Assembly: GCA_027943245.1 (NCBI GenBank)
Contig: JANDJZ010000079.1
Location: 1 to 64,000, forward strand
From: Acanthamoeba sp. SK_2022b
Lineage: Eukaryota > Discosea > Longamoebia > Acanthamoebidae
Length of the DNA stretch: 64,000 bases
Direction: 5' to 3'
The position numbers and the translations under genes were made by a program. The notes under the pieces are model-generated. The model was not told the origin of the DNA. It saw nothing but the letters and a program-made list of their open reading frames with translations, and did no database searches. Below are positions 20,820 to 31,310 of the stretch, piece after piece (positions within the stretch are counted from its first letter, which is position 1; every line of letters starts with the position of its first letter).

Positions 20820-22647
20820 ATGTTGTTGGGGGGGGGGGGAGAGATAGAGGGCCGGGTGTTTATGCTGTCGAGCCACGGGCTGTTCCTCAGTGCGGAGCCC
20901 TCAGGGCGCGTAGCGGCAGATAAGGAGGAGCCCAAGGCATGGGAAACGTGGAGCGTGGTGCGGACCGCCAGCGGGCACGTCACCCTTATGTCCGCCCACA
21001 ACAAGTACCTCAGCGCGGAGGTAAACAAACTCCCTCAGCGTTTTCCAGCGCTGATTAGCCTGGGCTAACCCGTGTGTGCTTCCGGACAACAGCCGTCGGG
21101 CAGGCTGGTGGCTGACCGCGATAGCCCCACGGCGTGGGAGTACTTCCTCGTCGAGCCCCACGGCTCGCTGACGGCATTCCGGTCGCACCACGGCAAGTAC
21201 GTGTGCGCCGAGCAGAACTACGAGGTGGTGGCCAACCGCATCGCCGTTAACACCTACGAGTGCTGGGACGTGATTCCCGTCTTCGAGTGCACCGCCCAGC
21301 CGGCCACAACCTACCACCCGTCTGTTCATCAGCAGCCTGCCCCAACTCCTCTGCCGTCCCACTATCCACCACATCAGCACCAAGCCCCGCTCCAGCGACC
21401 ACTAACTGGTTCTTCGGAGCACCACCAGCATTACCAGCATCACCAGCCTTATGTGCAGAACCAGCCGCATCACACCCAATCCTCTCCTGTATCACATTAC
21501 GTGGATTGGCCGTATCAACCATCTCCACCCGTTCTGCAGCCTCCGGTGGCCAGCTATCACCCATCTGTAACACCAGCTCACCATGATCGGCCATCTGCAG
21601 TTCATGGACTGCAGCATCCTTACCAGTCACCAGCCCATCAGCCTCAGCCCACCCAGCACCTGTACCCTCCAGCACCGGCTCATGGCCAGCCTCCCGCGCA
21701 ACAGGATCACCCCTATCAACCGCAGCTGGCTCATTACCAGCCTTATCCCCTGCAGCAGGGTCACTACTACCAACCCCAAGCCCACTTCTACCCATCTCAA
21801 TCAATCCACTACCAGCATCACCAGCCCGCCGTACAACAGGGTCGTTCTGCAATCCATCCACCTCAGCAACCTTCCGTCCAGCAGGGCCATCACTCTCAAC
21901 CCTCACCGCCAGCTGTGCCTTATCAGCCGCCTCAGCCCTCTTCCCATCACGGGCTCCCTGCCCAACCTCCCACCCAAACCGGCCAGCAAGCCCACACTCC
22001 CGTCTGCCAATTGGTAGAGCCTCCAACGACCACCGCGACGTACGTGTTCTCCTTCTCGCAGCTGGATATCCGAGGCTCTTCTCGAATGTGACCGGTCGTG
22101 ATCAAGAACAGGTACACCTGCATCAAGTGCAAGGGAATGGGAGGCTGGGGGGCCTTTGGCGGATGTGACTCGTTCGACGTACACTACAGGAGGCCCTGTT
22201 CCGCCTGCAAAGGCGCCAAGTCGCTCACCTTCAGGCACTTCAACTGCCCCAAGTGCAGCGGCAAGGTACGTGCCATGCATCACTCTCGCACGCAATCTTC
22301 TCCCGGTCCTAAGAGCGTTCGGTGACCCTCTTTTGGGTGGCTCAATCGGCCAGGGCGGCATGGGCTCCTTGGGGCCATGCGAGGTGGGCGAGACGCACTA
22401 TAAGCGTGCGTGTCCCACGTGCGACGGCAAGTGTGTATTGCCAACCTCCAGCCTTCTCCCCTGTTGCAAGTGCGACGGCAAAGGTATCTACATGGATGGT
22501 CACTCTCCACGTCATGTTTAATCTATGCGTAAATGACCTGATGTGTGCCAACTCGCAGGTGGTTGGGGTCCCTTCGGACCGGAGGAGCCCTACAGCGCCT
22601 TGTATCGTGCCGCCTGTGACTCCTGCAACGGAAAATGCTACGTTTAG
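20820..22647 (+). CDS. Fascin-like trefoil protein with His/Gln/Pro linker and Cys-rich zinc-binding tail
   Basis: Exons 20820-21020, 21093-22039, 22112-22265, 22354-22483, 22559-22647 join in phase. The first 130 residues are one fascin-like module (SSHGLFLSAEPSGRVAADK, PSGRLVADRDSPTAWEYF, SHHGKYVCAEQNYEVVANR), close in sequence to the tandem gene at 2306-3768. About 260 residues rich in His, Gln, Pro and Tyr follow. The tail has repeated CxxCxG motifs (CIKCKGMGG, CSACKGA, CPKCSGK, CPTCDGK, CCKCDGKG, CDSCNGK), as in the zinc-binding domain of DnaJ-type chaperones. No J domain is present. The start is uncertain: an ATG at 20700 is in the same frame and overlaps the stop of the oxygenase gene. 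Confidence 0.75.
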
Positions 22648-22765
22648 TAGGCAGCTTGTCTTCCGGCGCGCACGCGAGCGAACGGCGAGTTTCGATGCGA
22701 CCGATCAGGCTCGGGATGATAGTCGTACCCAAAAATGCACGCGCCCAGCCAAATATCAAGGCGCA

Positions 22766-24822
22766 TTAGGCCGATGGCGCGCTGGCCCGCGGACGCACCA
22801 GCATGAACGAATCGGCGACAGTGTTGTCGTTGTGGAAGAAATGCCATTCGGCGTGGGTGGCATTGTACGTCTGTAGTCGCCCGAAGCCCCAGTCGTTCGC
22901 GTTCCGTACTGCCGACCTACACGAAGGGCAGGTTGACACCATCTGGTTAACCAACCGTACTTCCAGGAAGCAACGACGCTTTGCAAAGGCGCACTGGTAC
23001 CAGTCGGGCTTGGGCTGCCACGCGTTGATCAGGCCCTCGGGCGTGCCGCCTGCCAATGGACGCGAAGCGTGGTGAGAAGAGGCGCTTATGGGCTGAGAGG
23101 CGAGGGTGCGTGCCTGTTCCGATGGTGATGTAGACGGGACCGTCCGGGGTGACCTGCTGCCTGTACGAGGGGTGAGACCGCTCGTAGGCGTGGACGTGGC
23201 CCGAGATGCACAAGTCCACCTTGTGGTGGTACAGCAGACCTGTGTATCAAGTGTCGTTGAGTCCAGGTGCGGACAGGTGAAACGTACAGGGCAGATGCGT
23301 TGACGTGCCCTCCATCGCCTGCTGCATGCGGTCGACCTCACCTTGGTGGGCCCAGTTGGAGTTGTACCAGGGTCTGCGGCAGCCGTTTTGTCAATCACCC
23401 GTCACAACAAAGCGGTGAGCTAGACGTACCGATGCCACCCAACAACCAACCAGGGAGTGACCTGCCTGTCGACGGCGTTGAGGTTGGCCTCCAACCACCT
23501 GTCGGGGAAGCGCATAAGAACCAACCTACGTTGCAGAGAGGAAGAATCACGTGCCTGTACTGCTTTGATCCAACGGCGTAGTCATGCTCACTGTCGAGGT
23601 TGATGAAGTGGATGGAGCCAAAATCGAAGCTATAGTAAAATGCCTCCTCCTCTCCTCCCGTATAGCTGCATCGGTTCGGTGACGTTGTGATAAAGTGACA
23701 AATGTGTGAAAATTTGAAAACAGATTCTAGCACACCTCGTCAACAGGGGCATGTTGTAGCGCAAGGAGAAGGGGCTGAATGAGTGCTCCCGGTTGGCATT
23801 CTCGTGGTTACCAGCCAACATCATGTACGGTAGGCCGGCCACTAGCGACCAACGTTAGTCTAAAACCCGCAAGAGCCCACAAAATTCATTCAGTACCGAT
23901 TGGCTGCATCATCTCCCCAAAGGTGTCCCATATGGGCTGGTTCCCGTCAGCATAGCTGAGGTCGCCCACGTGCCAGAACTGCGGCGATTCCAGTGAGTGG
24001 ATGTGCTCGCCACTGAGGCAGAGGTGGGAGGGGGCACCATCTGAAGCTCCTTGTGTTGCTGAATGACACTCGCCAGACGCCTGGAGGCCGAAGCAACGCC
24101 CATATCGCCCACGGTGCCTATCACCACGGCGGGAGTGCCCTTTCGAGGAGCCGTCACAAAGGAGAACTCTTGACTCCACTGTGTATGGAAAGCGTCGATT
24201 CATCGTCAGCTCCACTCGTAATCGTGGGGGATGGGTGAGGCGAACTCCAGATGGACCTCCGCATTTGTAGTAGTACTTCGTCGCCGGTTGGAGGCCAGTC
24301 ATGACCGCCGTGTTAATGATACCTGTTCCTCCTCAGGTGAGCTGGGTGGTGATCACGAAGCGATCTGGGCATGATGTTTCAACTCACCCGAGACGTAAGG
24401 TTCAAAGGTATAAAAGACCGGCACCCCGCCCTCCACGGACTTGTCCAGCTTTCCCGACTCCCTGCCGTATTGGACAACGGTCTCGCCTCTCTGCTTTGTC
24501 ACCCTAGATATACAGGCAGGTGAGAGCAACCCAATAAGCAGTCGAAGAGGACGCGAGCTGCGGGCATACCACATGACCACAACCTGACCCTCGTCCCTTC
24601 CGAGCGATATATGAACCTGTTGCGGGACGAACGCGTCGCTTTCGGCGGGCTGGCGCTGTATGGTGGGATCATGTGAGGGTAGGACATCGGCAAATCAACA
24701 GCATGGTCAAAGCGCACCTTGACGTGAAATGAGGTATCGGGGAAGAGGACCAGACAGGTGAGAGTCATCAATACCAAGGCAAGCGCCAGCAGAGGGGCTC
24801 TGCTTCTGCAAAAGCCCTCCAT
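22766..24822 (-). CDS. Purple acid phosphatase, membrane-anchored or secreted
   Basis: Twelve exons give 455 residues: 24718-24822, 24570-24655, 24388-24503, 24246-24322, 24038-24178, 23897-23978, 23736-23841, 23665-23555, 23430-23498, 23309-23373, 23114-23239, 22766-23049. An N-terminal hydrophobic helix (LLALALVLMTLTCLVLF) is a signal or anchor. The five metal-binding blocks of the family are all visible: GTVGDMG, GDLSYAD, GNHE, VGWHRPWY and GHVHAYERS. The N-terminal Fn3-like part has VHISLGRDEGQVVVMW. The C-terminal part reads WGFGRLQTYNATHAEWHF. These binuclear enzymes cleave phosphate esters at acid pH, usually in vacuoles, lysosomes or outside the cell. Three of its introns are GC-AG. 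Confidence 0.92.
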
Positions 24823-25190
24823 ATCAAAGTGCACGTAGCAAGGTCTTGTTTAAAGGAAATACGCAACATAGCGTCGTTTCTTTCTTCCCCTCGATCAATG
24901 GTGTTGTCAAGGGCGACCTTTTGGCCTAGTGCCAGATAAGGACGTTGCGGGCCAAAAACATACGAAAGCGTTCCCTCGGTTTGCCCAGTTACATAGGGCA
25001 CTGCAAAGTGGAGGAGGATGGTTTGCTGATCTACGAATGCTTCGTGGGGTCTATTCACTCTCTGTTTGTACATGCGTGGGAGAACAAGGTCCCCACACCA
25101 CACAAAAAAATAAACTCATGGGGGCAGCCACGTCTTCACACGGGTATGTGGTCCGGCTTGGGCACCATAGATAGATCTGGAGAGGGGAGA
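24823..25190. other. Intergenic spacer between phosphatase start and RhoGAP end
   Basis: No coding signal. The stretch should hold the RhoGAP 3' UTR and the phosphatase promoter; both genes run on the minus strand. Confidence 0.5.
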
Positions 25191-28100
25191 TTAGCGACAT
25201 CCATCCACCACGCGAGACATGTAAAGGGCCGGTCGCATACCGGTCAAATTTTGCCAGCTGCACCCATTGGCTTCAGACTCCGCGCAACCACTACAACAAC
25301 GCGCGATTGGTGGTGAACGATCACGAACAACTTGCATTGGGCCCGCAGCCCGCAAGGGGAGGATAGGTGTACCTTCTCCGCAAATCGTCCCTTTCATCTG
25401 TCAGCTTGCCTCCGCTCTTGCGTTTGACCGAATTATTTAGCGGTTCTGCTCTCTCCTCCTTGGCGCTCTTCGTCAGCACCTGGTTGTGTGGCGCCCCGAG
25501 TGGTGGTGGTTCCCTCTCGGCCGGCATAGGCGACGAAATCGGGATGTTGTCCACCGTGATCTTGCTCCCTTTTAGTCGTTTGTTCGCGAGTATGTGCGAA
25601 CCTGAGGTGTTGGCGCTGTCTCGGTCACGAACTTCCTTCCCTCGCACCGCTGCTGACTGCCTAAAGATGAACGATTTGGAGCGAGCTGGAGTGTGCACTC
25701 TCATAGTTAGCTGCTTCATACCTAGACTGGGGGGGAGGGGATCACAAGCTCCCCTTAGGCGCACGCACCATGACCAGGTTTGAATGGCTTGTCATCTTCG
25801 CTCGCCTCGCGCGCAAACCTACCTCTTGCCATGGGGATGGTCGCCGGAGAGGGCATCATCAGATTTGGATCCGCTGTGCTGTTAGCGGTGATGTAGCCGC
25901 CCCCAGGAGCGTCGCCGGTGGTGCCAGGCGGTCGTTTCGTGACCTGCTGGTGGCGGTGAATTGGCGGCGATGCTGATGGGGAGAGCGGGGGTGTGGTCGG
26001 TGGGGAAAGCGATGGCTGGGCTTGTCCCACGTCCATCGCCAAGTGAGACGAGCGTGGAGAATAAGAGCCTGGCGGTAGTGTAGCGGGGACGGCCGAGCGG
26101 GGGATTCGCGTAGATAAGGACGGTGGCGCTTCCTTGAGTAGTGCCGAATACGAGTGTATGGCGGCCGACGATGACGCGAGGAATGCAGTGCCAGTCTTGT
26201 CCTTCTTCATGTGCTCCAGGTAGAACGAGAGCTCCTTCTTCCGTAGGTGGAGCGTTCGAAGCTCTTCCCTTTCTCTCTGTATTGTCAAGCAAACGATTGC
26301 GGCATCAATGTTAGTGGATCATGTCGCATGTTGCCGCAAGGCAGGTAGACCTTGCTGTCCAGGGAGTTGAGCTCCTTCTTGAGCCACTTCTTCTCAGCCT
26401 TCAGCTGCTTGATGTTCATGAACTGCACGTTCTCTGGGATCTTCTCTCTCTCGCGCCACAGTCGCAGGCGATCAAAGAGCAGAGCGATAATCTCCTCCTT
26501 CTCCTGCTCTCTCTCCCGTTCACGCTCCTCCTTCTTTTCTCGTTGTCGCTCCTTGCGCTTGTGCTTTTTCTGTTTGTCCTTCTCCTTGGCCTTTGTCAGC
26601 CCGAACAGGCGCGAACCGCCCCGACGCGACTTCTCCACTTCGCACGCGCTGTCGTCGATGTGAATCTTGGCCAATAGGTCGTTGGTTGACGCGCCCCGCC
26701 TGGTGAAAGCGGGCGGGCGAAACTCAGTCTCTTTGGCCGCCGCCAGCTCGGTTGCGTCTCCGTTGGCGTCTGCTCTGCCACCATCAGTCATCCCGAGCTC
26801 GGTCGTAAGGGAGTCCCCGCCGTCCCCTCCCTCGCTTAACTCCACGCCGTCTCGCAACTCAATCGTAGCTCTCTTGCTACGGGCCCCGTCCTTATCGGCG
26901 TTGGCCTTGGCAATGAGCGCTCTCATTCGTACTACCGACGAGGTTGTGGGACCTATGGGGAAGAAGAGAAGGAACGAAAGCCCTTAAGCCCAACTCGAAC
27001 ACGAAACCTTTGGAAAGCAAGTTACCTGTGAGCTGGTTTTCTGAGCTGAGCGATCGGGCGTTCTTGGGGCCATGGGTAGAGGCCGGCTTGGTCGTTAATG
27101 ACCTCGAATCAAGCACCGACCATGACAATCGCTTTTTGGCCAGTCCGTGATCCTCCTGTGGGAGGTGAGTGCGCAGGTCAATTGGCTGCCGATCTAACCT
27201 TCAATGGAAAGCCACAAGGGCTTAGCTGGGGTCGCAGAATCACCTCGTCCGTGCTCTCCATATCCAACTGTCCACTGGTGCTAACATCCTCATCTTCCTC
27301 TGGTTCTGGCTTTGACTCTAGCTCTCTATCCATTTCAGCGTTTTCCCCGAGGTGCTCTGGGTCGGATGAAAGCAGGTCTTCGTCTTCACCTTCCCCGCTT
27401 GGTTTCCTCCTGATGCTCGATTGGGACGAGGGCTGCGCCTGAGCGTCCCTTGCGCTTTGCGTTTCGCATTCTATCGTCTTTGGCCTAGGAAGCACATTGG
27501 ATGGAAGGGGACGCGTCTAAGCCACTGAAAGGTTACTTCAATTTAGCGTGCAACGTTGTGACGTACGTGTGCAGGATGTTCAAGGGTCTTCGTATGGGAT
27601 CGCTCTTGGCTCGTGCAGATCCCTTCCGATTCCTTGACCCCATCCTGGGCCACCCTGAGTCCTCTTCCATTATGCACAACGGAACGTCCGCGCTCTGTCG
27701 TTGGCGTTAAAAACGGCAGCTGAATTGGCTCATAAGACAGCTATGGCATGCACACGTACGTTCATCACAAATTCATACTCGTCAATCAGCGTTTTCACTA
27801 TTCGGTTGACGTGAGGGGCTTCTTCTATCAGCTTCATGCCATCGGCGTCCTTTGGCTGATTGCGTAAGGAGCCATTCGTGAGTGCTCGCATTCTTCACCA
27901 CCCCTCCTCAATTACCAGGCCGGATCAGCTCAGCTACCTGAAGTAGAAGCGGGCCAAACGTGATGGCCAGGTTCGACGACATCATCTTGTTTTTCTCTGA
28001 ATGTTGGCACACCTGACCGATGCTGGTTAGTCCACCGTTCTGGAAAACAGGTGTGTGGAGGCAAGGGAGAGTACCAGGGTAAGGAATTCAAGAAGGTATT

Positions 28101-28899
28101 TGAGCACATCCCTGCTACACTCGGGCAGCATACTGAGCTTCTCACGCAGGGCACACAGACGCCCAACCACCTCTTTTTGTACTGCAAAACGCGAGGATTG
28201 TTGGGTCGTGAATTGGGAGGGAAAGACTGTGTGAGACGTGTTACCATGAGCTTCGATGAGCTGGGGGTAGAGGTCATAGGTGAGCAGGGGCTCTGGAAGG
28301 TCTCGCAAGAACTGCTTGAGCAGGCCAGACACGGCATGCACGTCCGATCCCGGATACACGCCGTGCCGACCTCCTATGGCGTGGCACAGACAATTATAAA
28401 GAGGCCCTATGGCGAGTTGCGAAAGAGGGGGGGGGGGTTACCAGTGTTGTCATACTCCATCTTCATTTCGTTGATGAACTTCTGGGAGCCAGGAATGCGA
28501 AAGAGTCCCTCCGTGTCGAGTCCTTAACGAAGGCCAATATTTGATGAGTAGAGAGAGATGGGGGGGGGGTCAATACGAAGGAGAGAGGGACGGGGAGGCA
28601 CCATATGTTTTGAGATACTCGATGGTGTGGACGGCGAGGAGTGGTATTCGGGTGTTTTCGAAGCACTCGAGCTCGTTGAGGGGGGTGCCAAACACCTTCT
28701 TGGTGCTCTTCTTGCCGAAGATGCTCCACACGCGCTTCTTCTTGTCCTTGCTATTGGTGTCCTTCTCCTTGAACTCGAGCACCGATGGTAGATCCTTCCC
28801 GTTGAGGTTGGTAGCGGCCGATCTCGGCGATGTGGCGGTGGGGGACGTCGAGTCCGTGCTGGCGTCATTGTCGTTGATCCCGCTGCTGTCCTTCTCCAT
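25191..28899 (-). CDS. RhoGAP protein with FAM13-like coiled-coil region
   Basis: Thirteen exons close in phase to 950 residues: 28602-28899, 28442-28522, 28245-28373, 28075-28181, 27938-28012, 27760-27855, 27567-27694, 27199-27484, 27026-27155, 26351-26952, 25769-26276, 25373-25685, 25191-25290. The RhoGAP domain (about 68-262) shows VFGTPLNEL, GLDTEGLFRIPGS with the arginine finger, LLKQFLRDLPEPLLTYDLY and KMMSSNLAITFGPLLL. It speeds GTP hydrolysis by Rho-family GTPases. Acidic and Ser-rich regions follow, then a long Lys/Glu coiled coil (IALLFDRLRLWREREKIPEN, NIKQLKAEKKWLKKELNSL). RhoGAP first and this type of coiled coil later recalls FAM13 proteins; that match is by eye only. Confidence 0.85.
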
Positions 28900-29504
28900 C
28901 CCCTCCTCTTTGGGATCCGACCGTGCTAGAACCTTCAATAAAATATTAGAGGGAAGGTGTTTTCGTGGTCGTTGAGTGACTCTGTGGCTGTTGCTCCGGT
29001 ATCTGTTGAGTTGTCGGTTTTGGTGCTAGGCGCGCAACAAGACCTCCCAAAAACCAACATTTCCTTATCTCGAGATTAGAGGGTGGCCTCTCGACGAGGC
29101 GCACAGGCTCTCCGAGGCCGCATAAAAGTGGCACTGGCAATGACCGTAGCTGAGCGACCGAAGCGGTGACAACAGAATTCTCGCCAAAGAAGGCGCCGAG
29201 GTGCGGCAGCAGTGCGACGCACGGCTCGTTTGGGCGCTGGTCACACAACACATTGCAGTTGAGATGTGGCACTGGTATCACTCTGATGAGCAGTGTGTTG
29301 TGTCAAAACACACTGATGCGTGTGGAGAGGACACGCACAACAAGTGATGTATGCTGGTGTGGGCCTGTGATTTATTTACAACACCCACAGGAAGAACGAG
29401 AAGGACACCGAGCCGAAATGGTGGTGAGCCAACGACTAGTGTGCAGACAGGGCGGGAGGAGGACGTAGCGGCACAGGTCGAGAGATGGGAAGATGTCGGT
29501 CAAG
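28900..29504. other. Intergenic region, no gene seen
   Basis: Between the RhoGAP start and the end of the membrane coiled-coil gene I see no coding frame. A short inverted repeat (GTGTGTT and AACACAC) lies near 29289-29310. Confidence 0.45.
29371..29376 (-). terminator. Poly(A) signal AATAAA for the coiled-coil membrane protein gene
   Basis: On the minus strand AATAAA lies about 130 bases after the stop at 29505-29507. Confidence 0.4.
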
Positions 29505-30353
29505 TTACATGATAGTGAACACTCGCTTCTTGTCGGCGCTCCGGGAAGAGTTGGGCGACGGCGACCCGTTGCCGTCTCCGTTCTGATGGATGGAGGCCGT
29601 ACAGTGAGCCTTCTCGCGGTCGGTCGCTTGTCGAAGAGCCTCCTCCAGCCCTTCAATCTGGGTGTCGCGTAGCTTGAGCATTTCTTCGAGCTGTTGCGTA
29701 CGGATGGACTGACCCTGCAGCTCCTTCTCCAGCGTAATAGTCTTCTCCCGTTCTTCTCGCATGTGGACCCGATAAAGCTGGACCTGGCGATTCAACTCTT
29801 GCTTCACCATATCGAGGTCCTCTTCGGCTTCTTGTCTCAGCATCTCTTCTTTCTGGCAACAAAGTTGAAATAAATGCATTGCAATTTTTCAAAAGAGATG
29901 AAGATGTAGGTAAGCGGAAGCGTACCTTCATGCTTTCATGCATTCGTTCTTTGTCCTGCCTTTCGTTGCGCAGTTCGCTCTCTAGTTGTTTCACCAGCTT
30001 CTCCAGTGCCTCTTGAATGGCAGCAGGATCTTGTTCCTCAGCCATTGCTGCAAGCGCGGTGCCCTCTACAACCCCCTGCAAGCGCAAATGCATTTGCATG
30101 TCAATTATGTGTTGTATGATTTGGGGGGGGGTATTTTGGATGGTATTACCTGCACATCGAGTGTGGTCTCCTCTTCACCAAAAACGTGGAATATGCGCTT
30201 GAAGAGCGATTTCTTGCGCTTTGGCCGGATGAGGTCGTTGTCGTCGCCCGTAAGCGCGAACAGTGTGAATGCAGAGATGAATAGGACGAAGAGCGAGGCG
30301 TGTGGATTGCGCATGACAGCTTCAGGAACAACAAAGGACGAGAGCAGCTTCAT
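29505..30353 (-). CDS. Membrane-anchored coiled-coil protein, unknown
   Basis: Three exons (30150-30353, 29926-30075, 29505-29852) give 233 residues. A hydrophobic segment (about 19-36, SLFVLFISAFTLFALTG) is followed by a strongly basic patch (RPKRKKSLFKR). About 120 residues of coiled coil with clear heptads come next (QEALEKLVKQLESELRNER, EEMLKLRDTQIEGLEEALR). The tail is Ser-rich and ends KKRVFTIM. One membrane span with a coiled coil suggests a tether or scaffold. No family was recognised. It is divergent from the tyrosine phosphatase gene, with about 240 bp between the starts. Confidence 0.75.
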
Positions 30354-30590
30354 CCTCTCGTAACTCGGCTCGCCACCAGGCTGGTGATTGTCAATCAAGA
30401 TTGCCCTTCACCCAACGTTGGCGCCAAACACTGTCCAGTGCCCCCGCTGTGGGGCTTTCTGCGAAGTTTGGGTAAGCGACCTGTTTGGGCAGGCATCTAT
30501 AACTTTTCGAAACGCATTTCGAAGTAGCCCAAGCCAGGAAAAACTCGGAGGAAAAGGTTGGTTTGCCATTCGACAAGAAAAGAAGCAAAG

Positions 30591-31070
30591 ATGGCGGAGG
30601 TGAAGGTTCTGTTCGTTTGCTTGGGCAACATATGCCGGTCGCCGCTGGCCTACGGAGTGGGGAAGACAATGGCCTCGCAGCACGAGGGCTTGAAGGTCGT
30701 GGTCGACTCCGCCGGAACCTGTGACCACCACGCCGGAGACTCGGCCCACCACAGCTCCATTGCCGTCGCCCGAAAGCATGGGATTGACATCTCGGACCAT
30801 CGTGCACGCAAGGTGCGGAAGAGCGACTTTGAGGAGTTTGACTTCGTCGTGGCGATGGACGCCTCCAACCTGCGCGACCTCAAGCGCAAGTGCCCGCCAA
30901 AACACACCCACAAACTGTCACTCTTGCTGGCCCACAGCGAACGACACCGAAACGAAGATGTGCCTGACCCTTACTACGGGTCTCCTTCCTTCGAGGTAGT
31001 GTACAACATCGTCGAGGATGGCGTTCGCGGCTTCTTCTCCACCGTCCTTGCCTCTCGCTCCGATGCGTGA
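30591..31070 (+). CDS. Low-molecular-weight protein tyrosine phosphatase
   Basis: A single exon of 159 residues, the normal length of the family (about 157). The phosphate-binding loop CLGNICRS fits the CX5R signature, with the nucleophilic Cys and the Arg in place. The acid loop DPYYG near the C-terminus supplies the general-acid Asp. The enzyme removes phosphate from tyrosine and some small molecules in the cytosol. It is one of few intron-less genes here. The flanking genes point to a promoter shared with the divergent coiled-coil gene. Confidence 0.95.
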   Translation: MAEVKVLFVCLGNICRSPLAYGVGKTMASQHEGLKVVVDSAGTCDHHAGDSAHHSSIAVARKHGIDISDHRARKVRKSDFEEFDFVVAMDASNLRDLKRKCPPKHTHKLSLLLAHSERHRNEDVPDPYYGSPSFEVVYNIVEDGVRGFFSTVLASRSDA

Positions 31071-31096
31071 TGGGCCAAACAGCAGCCGCCTATTGC

Positions 31097-31102
31097 AATA
31101 AA
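31097..31102 (+). terminator. Poly(A) signal AATAAA for the tyrosine phosphatase gene
   Basis: AATAAA lies 27 bases after the stop codon, within a normal distance for polyadenylation. Confidence 0.6.
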
Positions 31103-31310
31103 CCAACAGCATTGGCTGTCTTGCGTCCTGTAAAGAACAGCGCGCGCGCGTGCCGGACAGCACATGGGTGGCTCTCGGCCACATGGCCACGGGCTGCCCC
31201 GTTGGTGCGGCCACGTCACTTCCCGCAGACTTTCTTTCTTCCTCCAAAAACACACGTTTTTTACGCTAGCCCAGAACCCATCAAGCAAGAGCAAGTTGAC
31301 AAAGCCAACA

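Noticed and set aside
21247..22026. Minus-strand frame of 259 codons
   Set aside because: Antisense of the His/Gln/Pro linker of the second fascin-like gene; no splice signals or domain.
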